Shown here: one piece after another, positions 40,422-49,815 of the stretch
Position numbering within the stretch: position 1 is the first letter of the stretch
Layout of the letters: each line of letters opens with the position of its first letter
Assembly (NCBI GenBank): GCA_947001705.1
Contig: CAMQHT010000011.1
Span: 1-55,435, forward strand
DNA from: an uncultured Collinsella sp.
GTDB lineage: Bacteria > Actinomycetota > Coriobacteriia > Coriobacteriales > Coriobacteriaceae
DNA: 55,435 nucleotides
Direction: 5' to 3'
Made by a program: the position numbers and the translations under genes
The notes under the pieces: model-generated
What the model saw: the letters and a program-made list of their open reading frames with translations, nothing else
Told to the model about the DNA's origin: nothing
Databases searched by the model: none

Positions 40422-41342
40422 CTACTCCTCCCCCATGAGCTCGCCGGCGTTGCGGCGCAGCCACTCAAAGCACAGCGCCGTGGTCGCCTGGGCAACATTG
40501 AGGCTCTCGGTCATGCCGCGCTGGGGAAGCTTGGTCAAAAAGTCGCATTTCTCGAGCACCAGGCGCGAGATGCCGTCGCCCTCGGAGCCCATGACGAGCG
40601 CCACGCGGCCCTCGAAGGGAGCATTCCAGCAACTGCCTTCGGCGTGCTCGGAGGCGCCGCCCACCCAAAAGCCGGCGGCCTTGAGGTCGTCGAGCGCACG
40701 GGCGATGTTGGGCACCTGCGCGATGGGCAGGTGCATGACAGCGCCGGCAGAGGTCTTGTAACTGCCGACGGTCACACCGGCGGCGCGCTTATTGGCGATG
40801 ATGACGCCCGCGGCGCCCACGACCTCGGCAGAGCGCACGATCGCACCAAAATTGCCATCGTCGGTCACGTGGTCGAGCACCACGACGAGCGCCGGTCCGT
40901 CACCCGCGCGGTCGAGGATATCGGCGACATCGGCATAGGGGAAGTTGCCAACCTCGAGCGCAATGCCCTGGTGAGCGCCATGGCTCGACAGTGCGTCGAG
41001 CTGCGCGCGCGGCACATACTTAATGCGGACGCCCGCGGCGTTGAGGTCATCGACCAGACGCGACAAGGCGGCATCGCGCTCCCCGCCCTCGGCAATGAGC
41101 GCGCACTTGATGGGAAAACCAGTGCGTAGCGCCTCGGCGGCAGCACGACGACCTTCGATAAACTCGCCCTTGGGAACCTGAACGTTGTCACGGTTGCGAT
41201 CTCGCTGCGAACGCGCAGCCTGGGCTTGGGAGCGCTCGCGCTGGCCCTTGGGAGTGGCAGCGCGGTCGTTGCGGCGAATCGGACGCGAGCCAGAAGCAGC
41301 CTGCTTGCCTCCACGCGGTGCACGTTTGCGATTGTCGGCCAT
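40422..41342 (-). CDS. rlmB: 23S rRNA (guanosine-2'-O-)-methyltransferase RlmB
   Basis: SPOUT/TrmH-family 2'-O-methyltransferase, 306 aa. A basic, low-complexity N-terminal extension (residues 1-55) precedes the SpoU substrate-binding domain (FIEGRRAAAEAL) and the knotted SAM domain with motif 1 DHVTDDGNFGAIVRSAEV, motif 2 LVMGSEGDGIS and motif 3 ESLNVAQATTAL. ATG 41342 follows AAGGAGG. It is in the cysS-rlmB-rae1 order seen in Firmicutes, without the mrnC gene that usually lies between cysS and rlmB. Confidence 0.94.
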   Translation of the reverse strand: MADNRKRAPRGGKQAASGSRPIRRNDRAATPKGQRERSQAQAARSQRDRNRDNVQVPKGEFIEGRRAAAEALRTGFPIKCALIAEGGERDAALSRLVDDLNAAGVRIKYVPRAQLDALSSHGAHQGIALEVGNFPYADVADILDRAGDGPALVVVLDHVTDDGNFGAIVRSAEVVGAAGVIIANKRAAGVTVGSYKTSAGAVMHLPIAQVPNIARALDDLKAAGFWVGGASEHAEGSCWNAPFEGRVALVMGSEGDGISRLVLEKCDFLTKLPQRGMTESLNVAQATTALCFEWLRRNAGELMGEE

Positions 41343-41485
41343 AAAACGGCCTCCTTAAATAGATAACGAACAAGAATCGACCGTCCGAGCCACGGCACCT
41401 TGCCTTTCAATCGTTGGGCATGACCACCAGGTCTATGCCCTCCTCTTTCAAGGCAATCTGCCGCACCTCGAACGGTCGACAAATA

Positions 41486-42952
41486 CTAGAGACTCTTAAT
41501 ACGAGTACCCGCGGCAGTATCCTCGATCGTCAGGCCCAGGTCCTTGAGCTGATCGCGGATGGCATCCGCCAGATCCCAGTTCTTGGCAGCACGGGCCTCG
41601 GCGCGGGCCTCGAGAATCTTGGCAGCGGCCTCATCCACGTCGTCACCCGTGTAGGCAACCAAACCGGCGGCAACGCCCAGCAGGCCCAGCGGCAACTCGA
41701 CCTTAGGCTCGGGAAGCTCAACGCCAAACGTATCGAGCAGCTCGACCAGCGTATCGGCGGCAGCCAGGGCTGCGGCCTTGTCGGCAGCATCGCCCGCCCG
41801 CTCCAGATACTGGTTGCACTCGGTGACAAAGCCAAAGACAGCGCCCATGGCACCGGCGGTGTTAAAGTCGTCGTCCATGCACTCCTTAAAGGTGGCGCGG
41901 GTCTCGGCGGCCTTGGCGGCAAACGCTTCGGCGGCAGCCGCGTCGGCGTCGGCCGTCGCGTGGTTCGCAGCCCAACGCAGGTTCTCGACCGTACCGGCAA
42001 TACGCGTGAGCGAATTCTCGGCACCCTCCAGGCGCTCCCAGGAGAAGTCGAGCGGCGAGCGATAGCTCGTCTGCAGCATCAACAGGCGCAGGGCGGCAGC
42101 GGAGTGCTGCTCGAGGACCTCGGCCAGCGTAAAGAAGTTGCCGAGCGACTTGGACATCTTTTCACCATCGACCAGCAGCATGCCCGTGTGCATCCAGGTG
42201 TTGGAGAAGCCCTGGTGCCAGGCGCAGGTGGCCTGGGCGCACTCGTTCTCGTGGTGCGGGAAGGCAAGGTCGGAGCCGCCGCCGTGGATGTCGATCGGGG
42301 TGCCCAGGTAGCGGTGCACCATGGCGGCGCACTCGGTATGCCAACCGGGACGGCCCTCGCCCCAGGGGCTCGGCCAGCTGGGCTCGCCGGGCTTGGCAGC
42401 CTTCCACAGCGCAAAGTCGAGCGGATCGTTCTTGTCCTCGTTTTCCTCGATGCGCGCGCCCACCATAAGGTCGTCGATGTTGCGGCCCGAGACCTGGCCG
42501 TAGTTGGAATCGCTGCGCACGGCAAAGTACACATCGCCGTTATCGGCGGCGTAGGCATGGCCCTGCTCGATGAGCGTCTTGATCATGGCGATCATGGGGC
42601 CAATCTCTTTGGTGGCGCGGGGGCGCACATCCGGATCGAGCACGTTGGCGGCGCGCATAACGCCGATGAACTTGTCGGAGAACTCCGTCGCGACCTCGGC
42701 GGCCGTACGGCCCTGCTCGTTGGCGCGCTTGATGATCTTGTCATCGACGTCGGTGAGGTTCTGGGCGAACGTGACCTCGTAGCCGCTCGCGATGAGCCAG
42801 CGGCGAATCACATCAAAGCTAATGAACGTGCGGGCGTTGCCGATGTGGATGTTGTCGTAGACCGTAGGGCCGCACACATACATGCGGACCTTGCCGGACT
42901 CGATGGGCTGGAACTCTTCCTTTTTATGGGTAGCGCTGTTGTAGATACGCAT
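41486..42952 (-). CDS. cysS: Cysteine-tRNA ligase
   Basis: Class I synthetase, 488 aa. The HIGH motif is HIGN (36-39), Cys27 in YVCGPTVY and later GWHTECAAM plus HHENE provide the zinc site, and KMSKS lies near residue 267. The C-terminal domain is Ala-rich and ends in RIKSL. ATG 42952 follows AAGGAG, which overlaps the ispF stop, so the pair is coupled with a 3-base gap. Confidence 0.97.
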   Translation of the reverse strand: MRIYNSATHKKEEFQPIESGKVRMYVCGPTVYDNIHIGNARTFISFDVIRRWLIASGYEVTFAQNLTDVDDKIIKRANEQGRTAAEVATEFSDKFIGVMRAANVLDPDVRPRATKEIGPMIAMIKTLIEQGHAYAADNGDVYFAVRSDSNYGQVSGRNIDDLMVGARIEENEDKNDPLDFALWKAAKPGEPSWPSPWGEGRPGWHTECAAMVHRYLGTPIDIHGGGSDLAFPHHENECAQATCAWHQGFSNTWMHTGMLLVDGEKMSKSLGNFFTLAEVLEQHSAAALRLLMLQTSYRSPLDFSWERLEGAENSLTRIAGTVENLRWAANHATADADAAAAEAFAAKAAETRATFKECMDDDFNTAGAMGAVFGFVTECNQYLERAGDAADKAAALAAADTLVELLDTFGVELPEPKVELPLGLLGVAAGLVAYTGDDVDEAAAKILEARAEARAAKNWDLADAIRDQLKDLGLTIEDTAAGTRIKSL

Positions 42953-42955
42953 TCG

Positions 42956-43450
42956 TTACTCCTTAACGGTTTTCTGTAGCAGGCAGACGGCCCAGGCGCC
43001 AATTCCCTCGCCCTGGCCTTCCCAACCGAGCTTTTCGGTCGTCGTGGCGGCGACGCCCACGTTTTCGACGTCAACGCCCAGGGCATGGGCCAGGTTGGCG
43101 CGCATGGCATCGCGGTGCGGGGTGATCTTGGGCTGCTGACAGGCAATGGTGCAGTCGGCATCGACAAACTCAAAGCCCAGCTCGCGCGCATAGTCCATCA
43201 CGCGGGCGAGCAGCACCATCGAGTCGGCGCCCTCATAGGCGGGATCGGTGTCGGGGAACAGTTTGCCAATGTCTCCCCCGCGGCAGGCGCCCAGAATGGC
43301 GTCGGCCAGAGCGTGCGCGAGCACATCGGCATCCGAGTGGCCCAGCAGGCCGCGCTCGTAGGGAATGTCGACCCCGCCGATAATACATCGACGCCCCTCC
43401 ACCAGACGGTGAACATCGTAGCCGTGGCCAATGCGCAGGTTACTGAACAT
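42956..43450 (-). CDS. ispF: 2-C-methyl-D-erythritol 2,4-cyclodiphosphate synthase
   Basis: MEP-pathway enzyme for isoprenoid precursors, 164 aa. The zinc ligands D12, H14 and H46 lie in GHGYDVHR and LGHSDADVLAHAL. A later ADCTIACQQPKITPH segment is typical. Its start overlaps the ispD end by 11 bases, so the two are translated together. Confidence 0.96.
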   Translation of the reverse strand: MFSNLRIGHGYDVHRLVEGRRCIIGGVDIPYERGLLGHSDADVLAHALADAILGACRGGDIGKLFPDTDPAYEGADSMVLLARVMDYARELGFEFVDADCTIACQQPKITPHRDAMRANLAHALGVDVENVGVAATTTEKLGWEGQGEGIGAWAVCLLQKTVKE

Positions 43451-44168
43451 GGAGAAGGTCCTCTCCCTCGGCCATACGGCCGAGCAGAATCGCGGTTACG
43501 GGACGCAGGTCCTCGGGCACCGTCACCTTAAGGTTATCGCGCGGGCTCTGGACACAGCGGACGCGCCCGCCCATGCGCTCGACCAGCGAAGAATCATCGG
43601 TGCCGATAAAGCCCTCGGCGATAGCAGCGGCGTGGGCGCGCTTCATGGCGTCGACGCTAAAGATCTGCGGCGTCTGCGCGGCCCAATAGAGTTCGCGCGG
43701 CGGCGTCTCGACGATATTGTCGCCGTCGACGATCTTGAGCGTGTCGATTGCGGGCTGGCCGCACACGACACCGTCGAGGGCGCGGTCGCTCACGAGCACG
43801 TCGATAGCGTGATCGATGGCCTCGGTGGTAATGAGCGGGCGAGCACCGTCGTGGATGGCGACGTATTCAAAGCCCGCCGGCACCGCATGCACGCCCGCGC
43901 GAGTGGAATCCTGGCGCGTATCGCCGGCATCGGCAAAGCTGATAGGCGTGTCGTAGTCAAACGGATTGATGGCCAGACGACGCATCTCGGCACGTCGCTC
44001 GGCGGGACACACCACAACAATGTGGCCGACCTTGTCGCTACGGTCGAACGCGCGGATGGACCAACTCATAAGCGGACGGCCCGCCACGTTGACGAGTTGC
44101 TTGCCGCCGGGGTTGCCAAAACGCTGGCCGCTGCCGCCGGCAACGACCACGGCGCATACGGGCGCCAT
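43440..44168 (-). CDS. ispD: 2-C-methyl-D-erythritol 4-phosphate cytidylyltransferase
   Basis: MEP-pathway cytidylyltransferase, 242 aa. It has the nucleotidyltransferase start AVVVAGGSGQRFG and the family motifs YVAIHDGARPL and WAAQTPQIF. It overlaps disA by one base (TAATG) upstream and ispF by 11 bases downstream, so disA-ispD-ispF-cysS form one tight operon. Confidence 0.96.
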   Translation of the reverse strand: MAPVCAVVVAGGSGQRFGNPGGKQLVNVAGRPLMSWSIRAFDRSDKVGHIVVVCPAERRAEMRRLAINPFDYDTPISFADAGDTRQDSTRAGVHAVPAGFEYVAIHDGARPLITTEAIDHAIDVLVSDRALDGVVCGQPAIDTLKIVDGDNIVETPPRELYWAAQTPQIFSVDAMKRAHAAAIAEGFIGTDDSSLVERMGGRVRCVQSPRDNLKVTVPEDLRPVTAILLGRMAEGEDLLHVQ

Positions 44169-45235
44169 TATGCGTTCCCCTGTTTGGTGCCCTTCATGCG
44201 GTACAGGGAGTCCGCAAGAATGGCAGGGTTGTTGACGCCAAAGTCGCCCAGACGCTCCGGGTCCTCGCTGATGTCGTCCATAAGCTCCTGCAGCGAACCG
44301 TACTCGTCGACGATCTTCTCGGCCACGCCGTCGCGCACAACAGACACACGCGAAAGGGTGCGCAGGCCCAGCGGCGTCATGACGGAGTCCTCGTCCAGGT
44401 CGTCATAGCCCAAAACCGCTGCCACATGCTGCGGGTCGGACAGGTCCTTAGGCGTCATGCGGCTAAGCTCGGCGCGAATCTTCTCGGCGTTGGCCTCGGA
44501 GGAGTCGCTCGCGTAGTCGCGGATCATCAGGTCGTATTCGGTATCCATGCTGGAACCGGCGAGCTGCTCGAGCTGCATCTGCACGAGCTTGCCCTGGTTG
44601 CCCAGCTTGACAATGCAATCCTTGAGCTCGGTCTTTGCCTGCTGCATGATTTCGAAACTCGAGAAGATGCTCGTGATGTCGGCAAGCGTGACGTAGTCGT
44701 CCAGCTCGAGGGCCGTCAGGCGCAGCAGGGAGCGATCGAGCGATTGACGGGTGGTCTGGAGCGTGGCGACGAGCTGGTTGACCGAGCTCATGATGGTAGT
44801 GACGGACTGGATCTCGTAGCTCTTGCCGTGAACATACACGTTGACGACGGCGCGGCGGGCCGAGACCGAGATCACGATGGCGTCGGTGAGCACCGACATG
44901 CGAGCGGCGGTGCGATGACGCATGCCCGTCTCGCTCGTGGCGAGCGAGGGATCGGGATTGAGGTGGAAGTTGGCGCGCAGGATCTGGGTGAGGTCGCCGT
45001 CAATGACGATGGCGCCATCCATCTTGGAGAGCTCGAACAGGCGGTTCGAGGTGAACGAAATGTTGAGCGGGAAGCCGTCGTTACCGGCGGCAAGCACGTT
45101 TTCGGTGTCGCCGACGCAGATAAGGGCGCCCAGGTGACCGGCAATGATCATGTCGAGGGCGGTGCGGATCGGCTGGCCAGGTGCCGTCAGGCGAATGGCC
45201 TGTTCCATACGCTTTTGCAGCTCGTTCTTATCCAA
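44168..45235 (-). CDS. disA: Diadenylate cyclase DisA
   Basis: Makes c-di-AMP from two ATP and scans DNA for damage. 355 aa in the order DAC domain with DGA (73-75) and RHR (106-108), helical linker, and C-terminal helix-hairpin-helix DNA-binding region (GLRTLSRVSVVRDGVAEKIVDEYGSLQELM). The start appears to be TTG 45235, seven bases after GGGAG; the nearby ATG is out of frame. It heads the isoprenoid/cysS operon, as in Bacillus where disA also precedes ispD. Confidence 0.95.
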   Translation of the reverse strand: MDKNELQKRMEQAIRLTAPGQPIRTALDMIIAGHLGALICVGDTENVLAAGNDGFPLNISFTSNRLFELSKMDGAIVIDGDLTQILRANFHLNPDPSLATSETGMRHRTAARMSVLTDAIVISVSARRAVVNVYVHGKSYEIQSVTTIMSSVNQLVATLQTTRQSLDRSLLRLTALELDDYVTLADITSIFSSFEIMQQAKTELKDCIVKLGNQGKLVQMQLEQLAGSSMDTEYDLMIRDYASDSSEANAEKIRAELSRMTPKDLSDPQHVAAVLGYDDLDEDSVMTPLGLRTLSRVSVVRDGVAEKIVDEYGSLQELMDDISEDPERLGDFGVNNPAILADSLYRMKGTKQGNA

Positions 45236-45632
45236 GGCATCGCTCCCATCGTATACGCTCCATAAACGCTAAATAGTTTCTCACGGTTTGCGTCCGCGAC
45301 ACTCGCGAAATCCGATGCTTACAGAATGAGCGAACACCGCCGAGGGGCATCGGATAATGCGCGAGTGGTTGGTTGATTGAGTAGTCAAATAAGCCCCGTC
45401 CTAAATTGACTGCTCATGTGGTAGCATCGGGGATCGCATAAATGAGGGAGTAGTCGCGTGACCGGTTTCGCCTCCGGTGGCGCGGCAAGTCAACATACTG
45501 GCCAATGCGGCCTGGCTTGCCTTAATGAACGAGACTCGTGGCTGTGCGCATAACGCGTACGCCACGGGTCTCTTTTTGTTGCTCCCCCACCAGAGGTACA
45601 TGCGGGCCTGCCCGCAGAGAGGGAGCCAGACT
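45236..45632. other. disA-mntP divergent intergenic region
   Basis: 397 bases without a gene. The mntP-proximal half is the Mn riboswitch and its terminator. The disA-proximal half shows no promoter I can name with confidence. Confidence 0.7.
45437..45580 (+). ncRNA. yybP-ykoY manganese riboswitch with expression platform
   Basis: The leader contains GAGGGAGTAG, then GGCAAGTCAACATACTGG and AATGAACGAGACTC, in the order expected for the yybP-ykoY aptamer. A long terminator-like stem GAGACTCGTGGC / GCCACGGGTCTC ends in TTTTTG (45530-45578). It directly precedes mntP, the classic target of this riboswitch. Confidence 0.85.
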
Positions 45633-46211
45633 ATGGGACTCGTAGAGCTTGTGTTGCTTGCCGTTGGCCTTTCGATGGACGCCTTTGCCGTATCCATCTG
45701 CAAGGGCCTCGGCATGAAAAAGATTAACCTTAAGGTCGCCGTGGTGCTCGGCCTGTTCTTTGGCGGCTTTCAGGCCGGTATGCCCGTGATCGGTTGGGCA
45801 CTCGGCAGCCAGTTCATGGGCATCATCGGACCCATCGACCATTGGATCGCCTTTGTCCTCTTGGCCTTTATCGGCGGCAAGATGCTATGGGAGGCCTTTA
45901 CCGAAGAAGAGGACGAAGGCGACGGCAAGGATGCCGAGAAGATCGACCTGGGCGAGTACCTGATCCTAGCTATCGCCACCTCAATTGATGCCCTGGCCGT
46001 TGGTATCTCGTTTGCGGCGCTCTCGGTCGACATCGTTCCCGCCGTATCGCTCATCGGCGTCACGACTTTTATCTTCTCCGTTGCCGGCGTGGCGATCGGC
46101 CACACCTTTGGCGCGTGCTACGAAAAGCCCGCCACCATCGTGGGTGGCGTCGTGCTTATCCTCATCGGACTTAAGATTCTGCTAGAGCATCTGGGGATTC
46201 TCGCGATATAA
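45633..46211 (+). CDS. mntP: Manganese efflux pump MntP
   Basis: 192-aa, six-helix membrane exporter of Mn2+. The two DxxxxS-type motifs, SMDAFAVSICKGL in the first helix and ATSIDALAVGISFA in the fourth, supply the metal-binding acidic residues, and an acidic loop (EEEDEGDGKDAEK) lies between helices 3 and 4. ATG 45633 follows GAGGGAG by 7 bases. It is controlled by the upstream Mn riboswitch. Confidence 0.95.
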   Translation: MGLVELVLLAVGLSMDAFAVSICKGLGMKKINLKVAVVLGLFFGGFQAGMPVIGWALGSQFMGIIGPIDHWIAFVLLAFIGGKMLWEAFTEEEDEGDGKDAEKIDLGEYLILAIATSIDALAVGISFAALSVDIVPAVSLIGVTTFIFSVAGVAIGHTFGACYEKPATIVGGVVLILIGLKILLEHLGILAI

Positions 46212-46253
46212 AAAAACGCCTCTCATAAGCTCAACGTCAATGTAGAGGTCTCA

Positions 46254-46323
46254 TGCAGAGTTTTGCATAATGCCTTTTCGTGCAGACTTTTGCATGTCAT
46301 ACTGATATGCAAAAGTCTGCACG
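46254..46323. promoter_or_regulatory. Operator array of hipBA
   Basis: TGCAGACTTTTGCAT occurs at 46281-46295 and inverted at 46307-46321 (together a 17-bp-arm palindrome with an 11-base spacer), plus a 14-of-15 copy at 46254-46268. They overlap a candidate -10 CATACT, fitting autorepression by HipB. Confidence 0.8.
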
Positions 46324-46336
46324 TTAGGAGATCGCC

Positions 46337-46768
46337 ATGGATACCCTTCCCATCACCACACCGCGTCAAGCTGGCATCTATGTGCGCCAGGCACGCGAGG
46401 CTCAGGGTCTCACCCGTGCCGCCCTCGCCAAAACGGCCAGTGTTTCGGAGCGCCTGCTCGCATCGCTCGAGCTAGGAGACGCCACGGGTATTCGGCTCGA
46501 CAAGTTACTGACCGTCTTTAACGCACTCGACATAGGTCTCTTTGCGCAAAGCGATAACGACTCCATCGCATCGCCCTCCGAACATCCGACGACGATAGCG
46601 GACCTCCCTATCGCGAACTCGAATGCCCTGCCAAAGCCAAGCGTAGGCAGACGACCCGCCCGACAAGGAACGCCATCTTCCTATGGTGCCCTGCTGGCCC
46701 AAATCGCAGCCGAGCAAGGCCTTTCCGACACTTCAGGCCTCTCCTTTGGCTGTAAGGTTGTGAAATAA
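46337..46768 (+). CDS. hipB: HipB-like XRE transcriptional regulator (antitoxin)
   Basis: 143 aa. An N-terminal XRE helix-turn-helix (residues 10-62: IYVRQAREAQGLTRAALAKTASVSERLL) is followed by a Ser/Pro/Ala-rich, probably disordered tail that is longer than in E. coli HipB (88 aa). ATG follows TAGGAGA. It abuts hipA with no gap and lies downstream of a palindromic operator array, the typical antitoxin/repressor arrangement. Confidence 0.85.
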   Translation: MDTLPITTPRQAGIYVRQAREAQGLTRAALAKTASVSERLLASLELGDATGIRLDKLLTVFNALDIGLFAQSDNDSIASPSEHPTTIADLPIANSNALPKPSVGRRPARQGTPSSYGALLAQIAAEQGLSDTSGLSFGCKVVK

Positions 46769-48073
46769 ATGGCAGAGATGGAGCTTGCGACCCTCATTTG
46801 TGGCGAAATCGCAGGCACTCTCCGGCAAGACGAGCATGGACTCTGCAGTTTTGTATACGCCCCAACCTATCGCGGAGCACCACTATCGCTTACAATGCCG
46901 CTTTCCAATCGCACGTATGGCCATAACATCGTCCGCCCGTTCCTATTTGGCCTTTTGCCCGACAGCCAAGAGCAGCGTCGCGCTATTGCCGCCGAGCATG
47001 ACGTTGCATCCAACAACCCCGTCGCCCTCTTGTGCCATATCGGTCTTGACTGCGCAGGGGCCGTTCAGTTTTGTCGAACCGATCAATTAGGCGCCGCCCG
47101 CGGCAGGGTCTCGGCATACCGCCCGCTTACCAATTCTCAAATCGCTCACAAGCTCAAAGCAATTCGCGATAACGAAAGAGAGACATGGATGGGCTCCAAC
47201 GAAAGCTGGTCCCTGGGCGGCAACCAAGGCAAATTTGCACTAGCTTGGCATGATGGCCAATGGTGCGAATGTCTAGGGTCATCCCCCACTACCCATATCT
47301 TCAAAAATGGCGTCGTTGGGTTCAAACATCAGGCCTTAAACGAATTCGTCTGCATGAAAACGGCTCGGCGTGTTGGCATTCCAACTGCCAACGTCTCCTA
47401 TTGCACATTTGAAGACGAAGCCGCACTCGTCGTTGAACGGTACGACAGAATGGTCAATAGCAGCGGAAATATCGAAAGGCTGCATCAGGAGGACTTTTGC
47501 CAGGCGCTCGGTGTATTGCCAAGCCAGAAATACACCGACGACGGAGGACCAACCACACGAGACATCCAAGAACGACTGATTAACACAGTCCCCCACCACA
47601 TGAATCTTGTGCTTTTTACCTATATGTTGTTCTATAACGCCATTATCGGAGCGCCTGACGCACACGCTAAAAACTACTCGCTCATCCTAGGTAAAGGCAC
47701 AAACGCAGCGCTCGCACCCATGTACGATGTCGCATCGGGCTTGGCGTACGAGCGTATGCGCCGCCGGGCGCGCCTTGCCATGAGCGTTGGCGGCGAAAAT
47801 CGAGTGGGGCGCATCGGTCCAGGCGCTATCCGCCGATACCACGGTATGGGCGACCCCGCGCTGGAGGCGGCGCTCACCGATGCCGGGCTATCCGAGAAGT
47901 TTTGCTTTGCGACCATGATGGACCTCGCCTACGAGGTACCCATTTGCATGGAAGAGGTCATGGACGAATACGCCGACCTGCCCGGCATGGCGGACCTGCG
48001 CGAGCATATGCTCGGCCCCGTCCGCGAAAACTGCCAGCGAACCCTCGACCTCATCAGGGCGGATATGGGCTAG
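46769..48073 (+). CDS. hipA: HipA-family serine/threonine kinase toxin
   Basis: 434 aa, HipA fold. The N-terminal subdomain is followed by the P-loop-like SLGGNQGK (148-155), VERYDR, the catalytic loop APDAHAKN with D298 and N302, and the Mg-binding APMYDVAS with D320. In E. coli the homologue phosphorylates glutamyl-tRNA synthetase and induces persistence; the target here is unknown. All kinase residues look intact, so it is probably active. The base composition is less GC-rich than the neighbours, compatible with horizontal arrival. Confidence 0.88.
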   Translation: MAEMELATLICGEIAGTLRQDEHGLCSFVYAPTYRGAPLSLTMPLSNRTYGHNIVRPFLFGLLPDSQEQRRAIAAEHDVASNNPVALLCHIGLDCAGAVQFCRTDQLGAARGRVSAYRPLTNSQIAHKLKAIRDNERETWMGSNESWSLGGNQGKFALAWHDGQWCECLGSSPTTHIFKNGVVGFKHQALNEFVCMKTARRVGIPTANVSYCTFEDEAALVVERYDRMVNSSGNIERLHQEDFCQALGVLPSQKYTDDGGPTTRDIQERLINTVPHHMNLVLFTYMLFYNAIIGAPDAHAKNYSLILGKGTNAALAPMYDVASGLAYERMRRRARLAMSVGGENRVGRIGPGAIRRYHGMGDPALEAALTDAGLSEKFCFATMMDLAYEVPICMEEVMDEYADLPGMADLREHMLGPVRENCQRTLDLIRADMG

Positions 48074-48104
48074 ACGCCAATCAATTTCCCATTTCTTAAA
48101 AGAA

Positions 48105-48145
48105 GAGAGGGGACACCTGTCGCAAAAGACCGGGTACCCCCTCTC
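48105..48145. terminator. Hairpin between convergent hipA and pepD
   Basis: GAGAGGGG (48105-48112) / CCCCTCTC (48138-48145) with a GGGGACA word at the left shoulder, as in the GGGACAG family. The T-run is weak. Confidence 0.5.
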
Positions 48146-48200
48146 GTAATGTCATTTGCAATCCGCTAGCACGTGGCTCGGACTGCTGCTAGCGCAACCT

Positions 48201-49658
48201 TTACGCAGCAAGGCGCTTGAGGACGTCGATGAGCAGCTCGTAGAAGCGCTCGGCAGAAGCGAGCTCCATGCTCTCGTCCGGGGTGTGGACATCGGAGAGC
48301 GTCGGGCCCACGGCGATGGCGTCCAGGCCGTGCAGGGCTTCGGCGAACAGGCCGCACTCAAGGCCGGCATGGATGGACTCGATGCGCAGCTCGGAGCCAA
48401 AGAGCTCACGATAGCTCTCGACAAAGACGTCGCGGACCGGCGAATGCTCGGCATAGCTCCAGCCGGGATACTCGAACTCGAACTTGGCGTCGAAGCCCAA
48501 GACATCGGCCAGCGTCTGCAGGCGGTCCTTGAACTCGTTCTGCAGCGAGGTGATCGAGGAGCGCGGGGACAGCATGATCTTGACCTGGGCGTCGGAAGTG
48601 GCGACCACGCCGATGTTGGAGGAAACCTCGACGGAGCCGTCGGTGGCGACGTTGCGGCGAATCACGCCGTTAGGGGCAAGACGCAGGGCGCGGATGAGGG
48701 CAAGCGCGGACTTCTGATCCATGGCCTCGACCTCGGCGTCGTCGGCAATCTCGACGGTGCAGGTAAAGCCGGGGTCGAAGACCTCGAGCTCGGCAGTGAC
48801 GTCGGCGATGATGCCCTTTGCGATCTGGGCCGCGGCCTCGGCGGCAGCGTGGTCGGCGTAGACCAGAACAGCCTTGCACTCACGGTTGATGGCGTTGTCC
48901 TTAGTGCCGCCGTTAAAGCTAACGATGGCGGGCTCGCCGGCAACCATCAGGCGGTCGATGATGCGGGCCATGATGAGGTTGCCGTTGCCGCGCTCCAGGT
49001 TGATATCGTTGCCGGAATGACCACCCAGTAGGCCGGAGATGTCGAGCGTGAGGGTGCTACCGGTCTTGTGCTCGCGCGCAATCGGGCAAGTGTAGGTAAC
49101 GACGACGCCGCCGGCGCAGCTGACGGTGGCAACGCCCTCTTCCTCGGAGTCAAGGTTAATCATGGTGCGGGCGCTAATCTGGGACTTGTCGAGCGTCTCG
49201 GCGCCGACCAGGCCAGTCTCCTCGTCGGTGGTGAATACGCACTCGAGGGCGGGGTGAACGATCGAATCGTCATCGAGAACAGTGAGCATCAGAGCGACGG
49301 CGATACCGTTGTCGGCGCCCAGGGTGGTGCCGTTAGCGGTGAGGACGCCGTCCTTCACGACCAGGTCGATACCGTCGGTCGTAAAGTCGTGCTCAACAGA
49401 GCCCAACTTGTCGCACACCATATCGATGTGGCCCTGCAGCATCACGGTCGGGGCATTCTCGGCGCCGGCAGAAGCGGGCTTGCGAATGATGACGTTGTAG
49501 ACCTCGTCCTGGTACACATCGAGGCCGCGCTCCTTGGCAAACGCAACCAAGAAATCGCTGATGCCCTTCTCGTTGCCAGACCCGCGGGGAATCGCGCTGA
49601 CCTCCTCAAAGAAATGGAACAGCTGGGCGGGCTCGTAGCCGGTGATCTTGTAGTCCAT
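48201..49658 (-). CDS. pepD: Aminoacyl-histidine dipeptidase (PepD, M20C)
   Basis: Zinc dipeptidase acting on Xaa-His and other dipeptides, cytosolic, 485 aa. Metal and catalytic residues lie in QGHIDMVCDK, GADNGIAVALML, TTDEETGLVGA, and the late AGLECGLFAE. The dimerisation domain lies between. ATG 49658 follows AAGGAGG by 4 bases; a frame extending to 49763 lacks a ribosome-binding site. It is convergent with hipA and lies downstream of clpC. Confidence 0.93.
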   Translation of the reverse strand: MDYKITGYEPAQLFHFFEEVSAIPRGSGNEKGISDFLVAFAKERGLDVYQDEVYNVIIRKPASAGAENAPTVMLQGHIDMVCDKLGSVEHDFTTDGIDLVVKDGVLTANGTTLGADNGIAVALMLTVLDDDSIVHPALECVFTTDEETGLVGAETLDKSQISARTMINLDSEEEGVATVSCAGGVVVTYTCPIAREHKTGSTLTLDISGLLGGHSGNDINLERGNGNLIMARIIDRLMVAGEPAIVSFNGGTKDNAINRECKAVLVYADHAAAEAAAQIAKGIIADVTAELEVFDPGFTCTVEIADDAEVEAMDQKSALALIRALRLAPNGVIRRNVATDGSVEVSSNIGVVATSDAQVKIMLSPRSSITSLQNEFKDRLQTLADVLGFDAKFEFEYPGWSYAEHSPVRDVFVESYRELFGSELRIESIHAGLECGLFAEALHGLDAIAVGPTLSDVHTPDESMELASAERFYELLIDVLKRLAA

Positions 49659-49815
49659 GGTGCCTCCTTGGCGCAACTGGTTAGACAATAAGACATGCGA
49701 CTTGTATATTCCCAGACTTCGTTTGCATAAACCAGTCGAAAACGCCGAGCGTTCTCGCATCATCGGCTAACGGTGGACCGTATAGCGTAACGGTCACAAT
49801 CACCGCAGCTCTACA

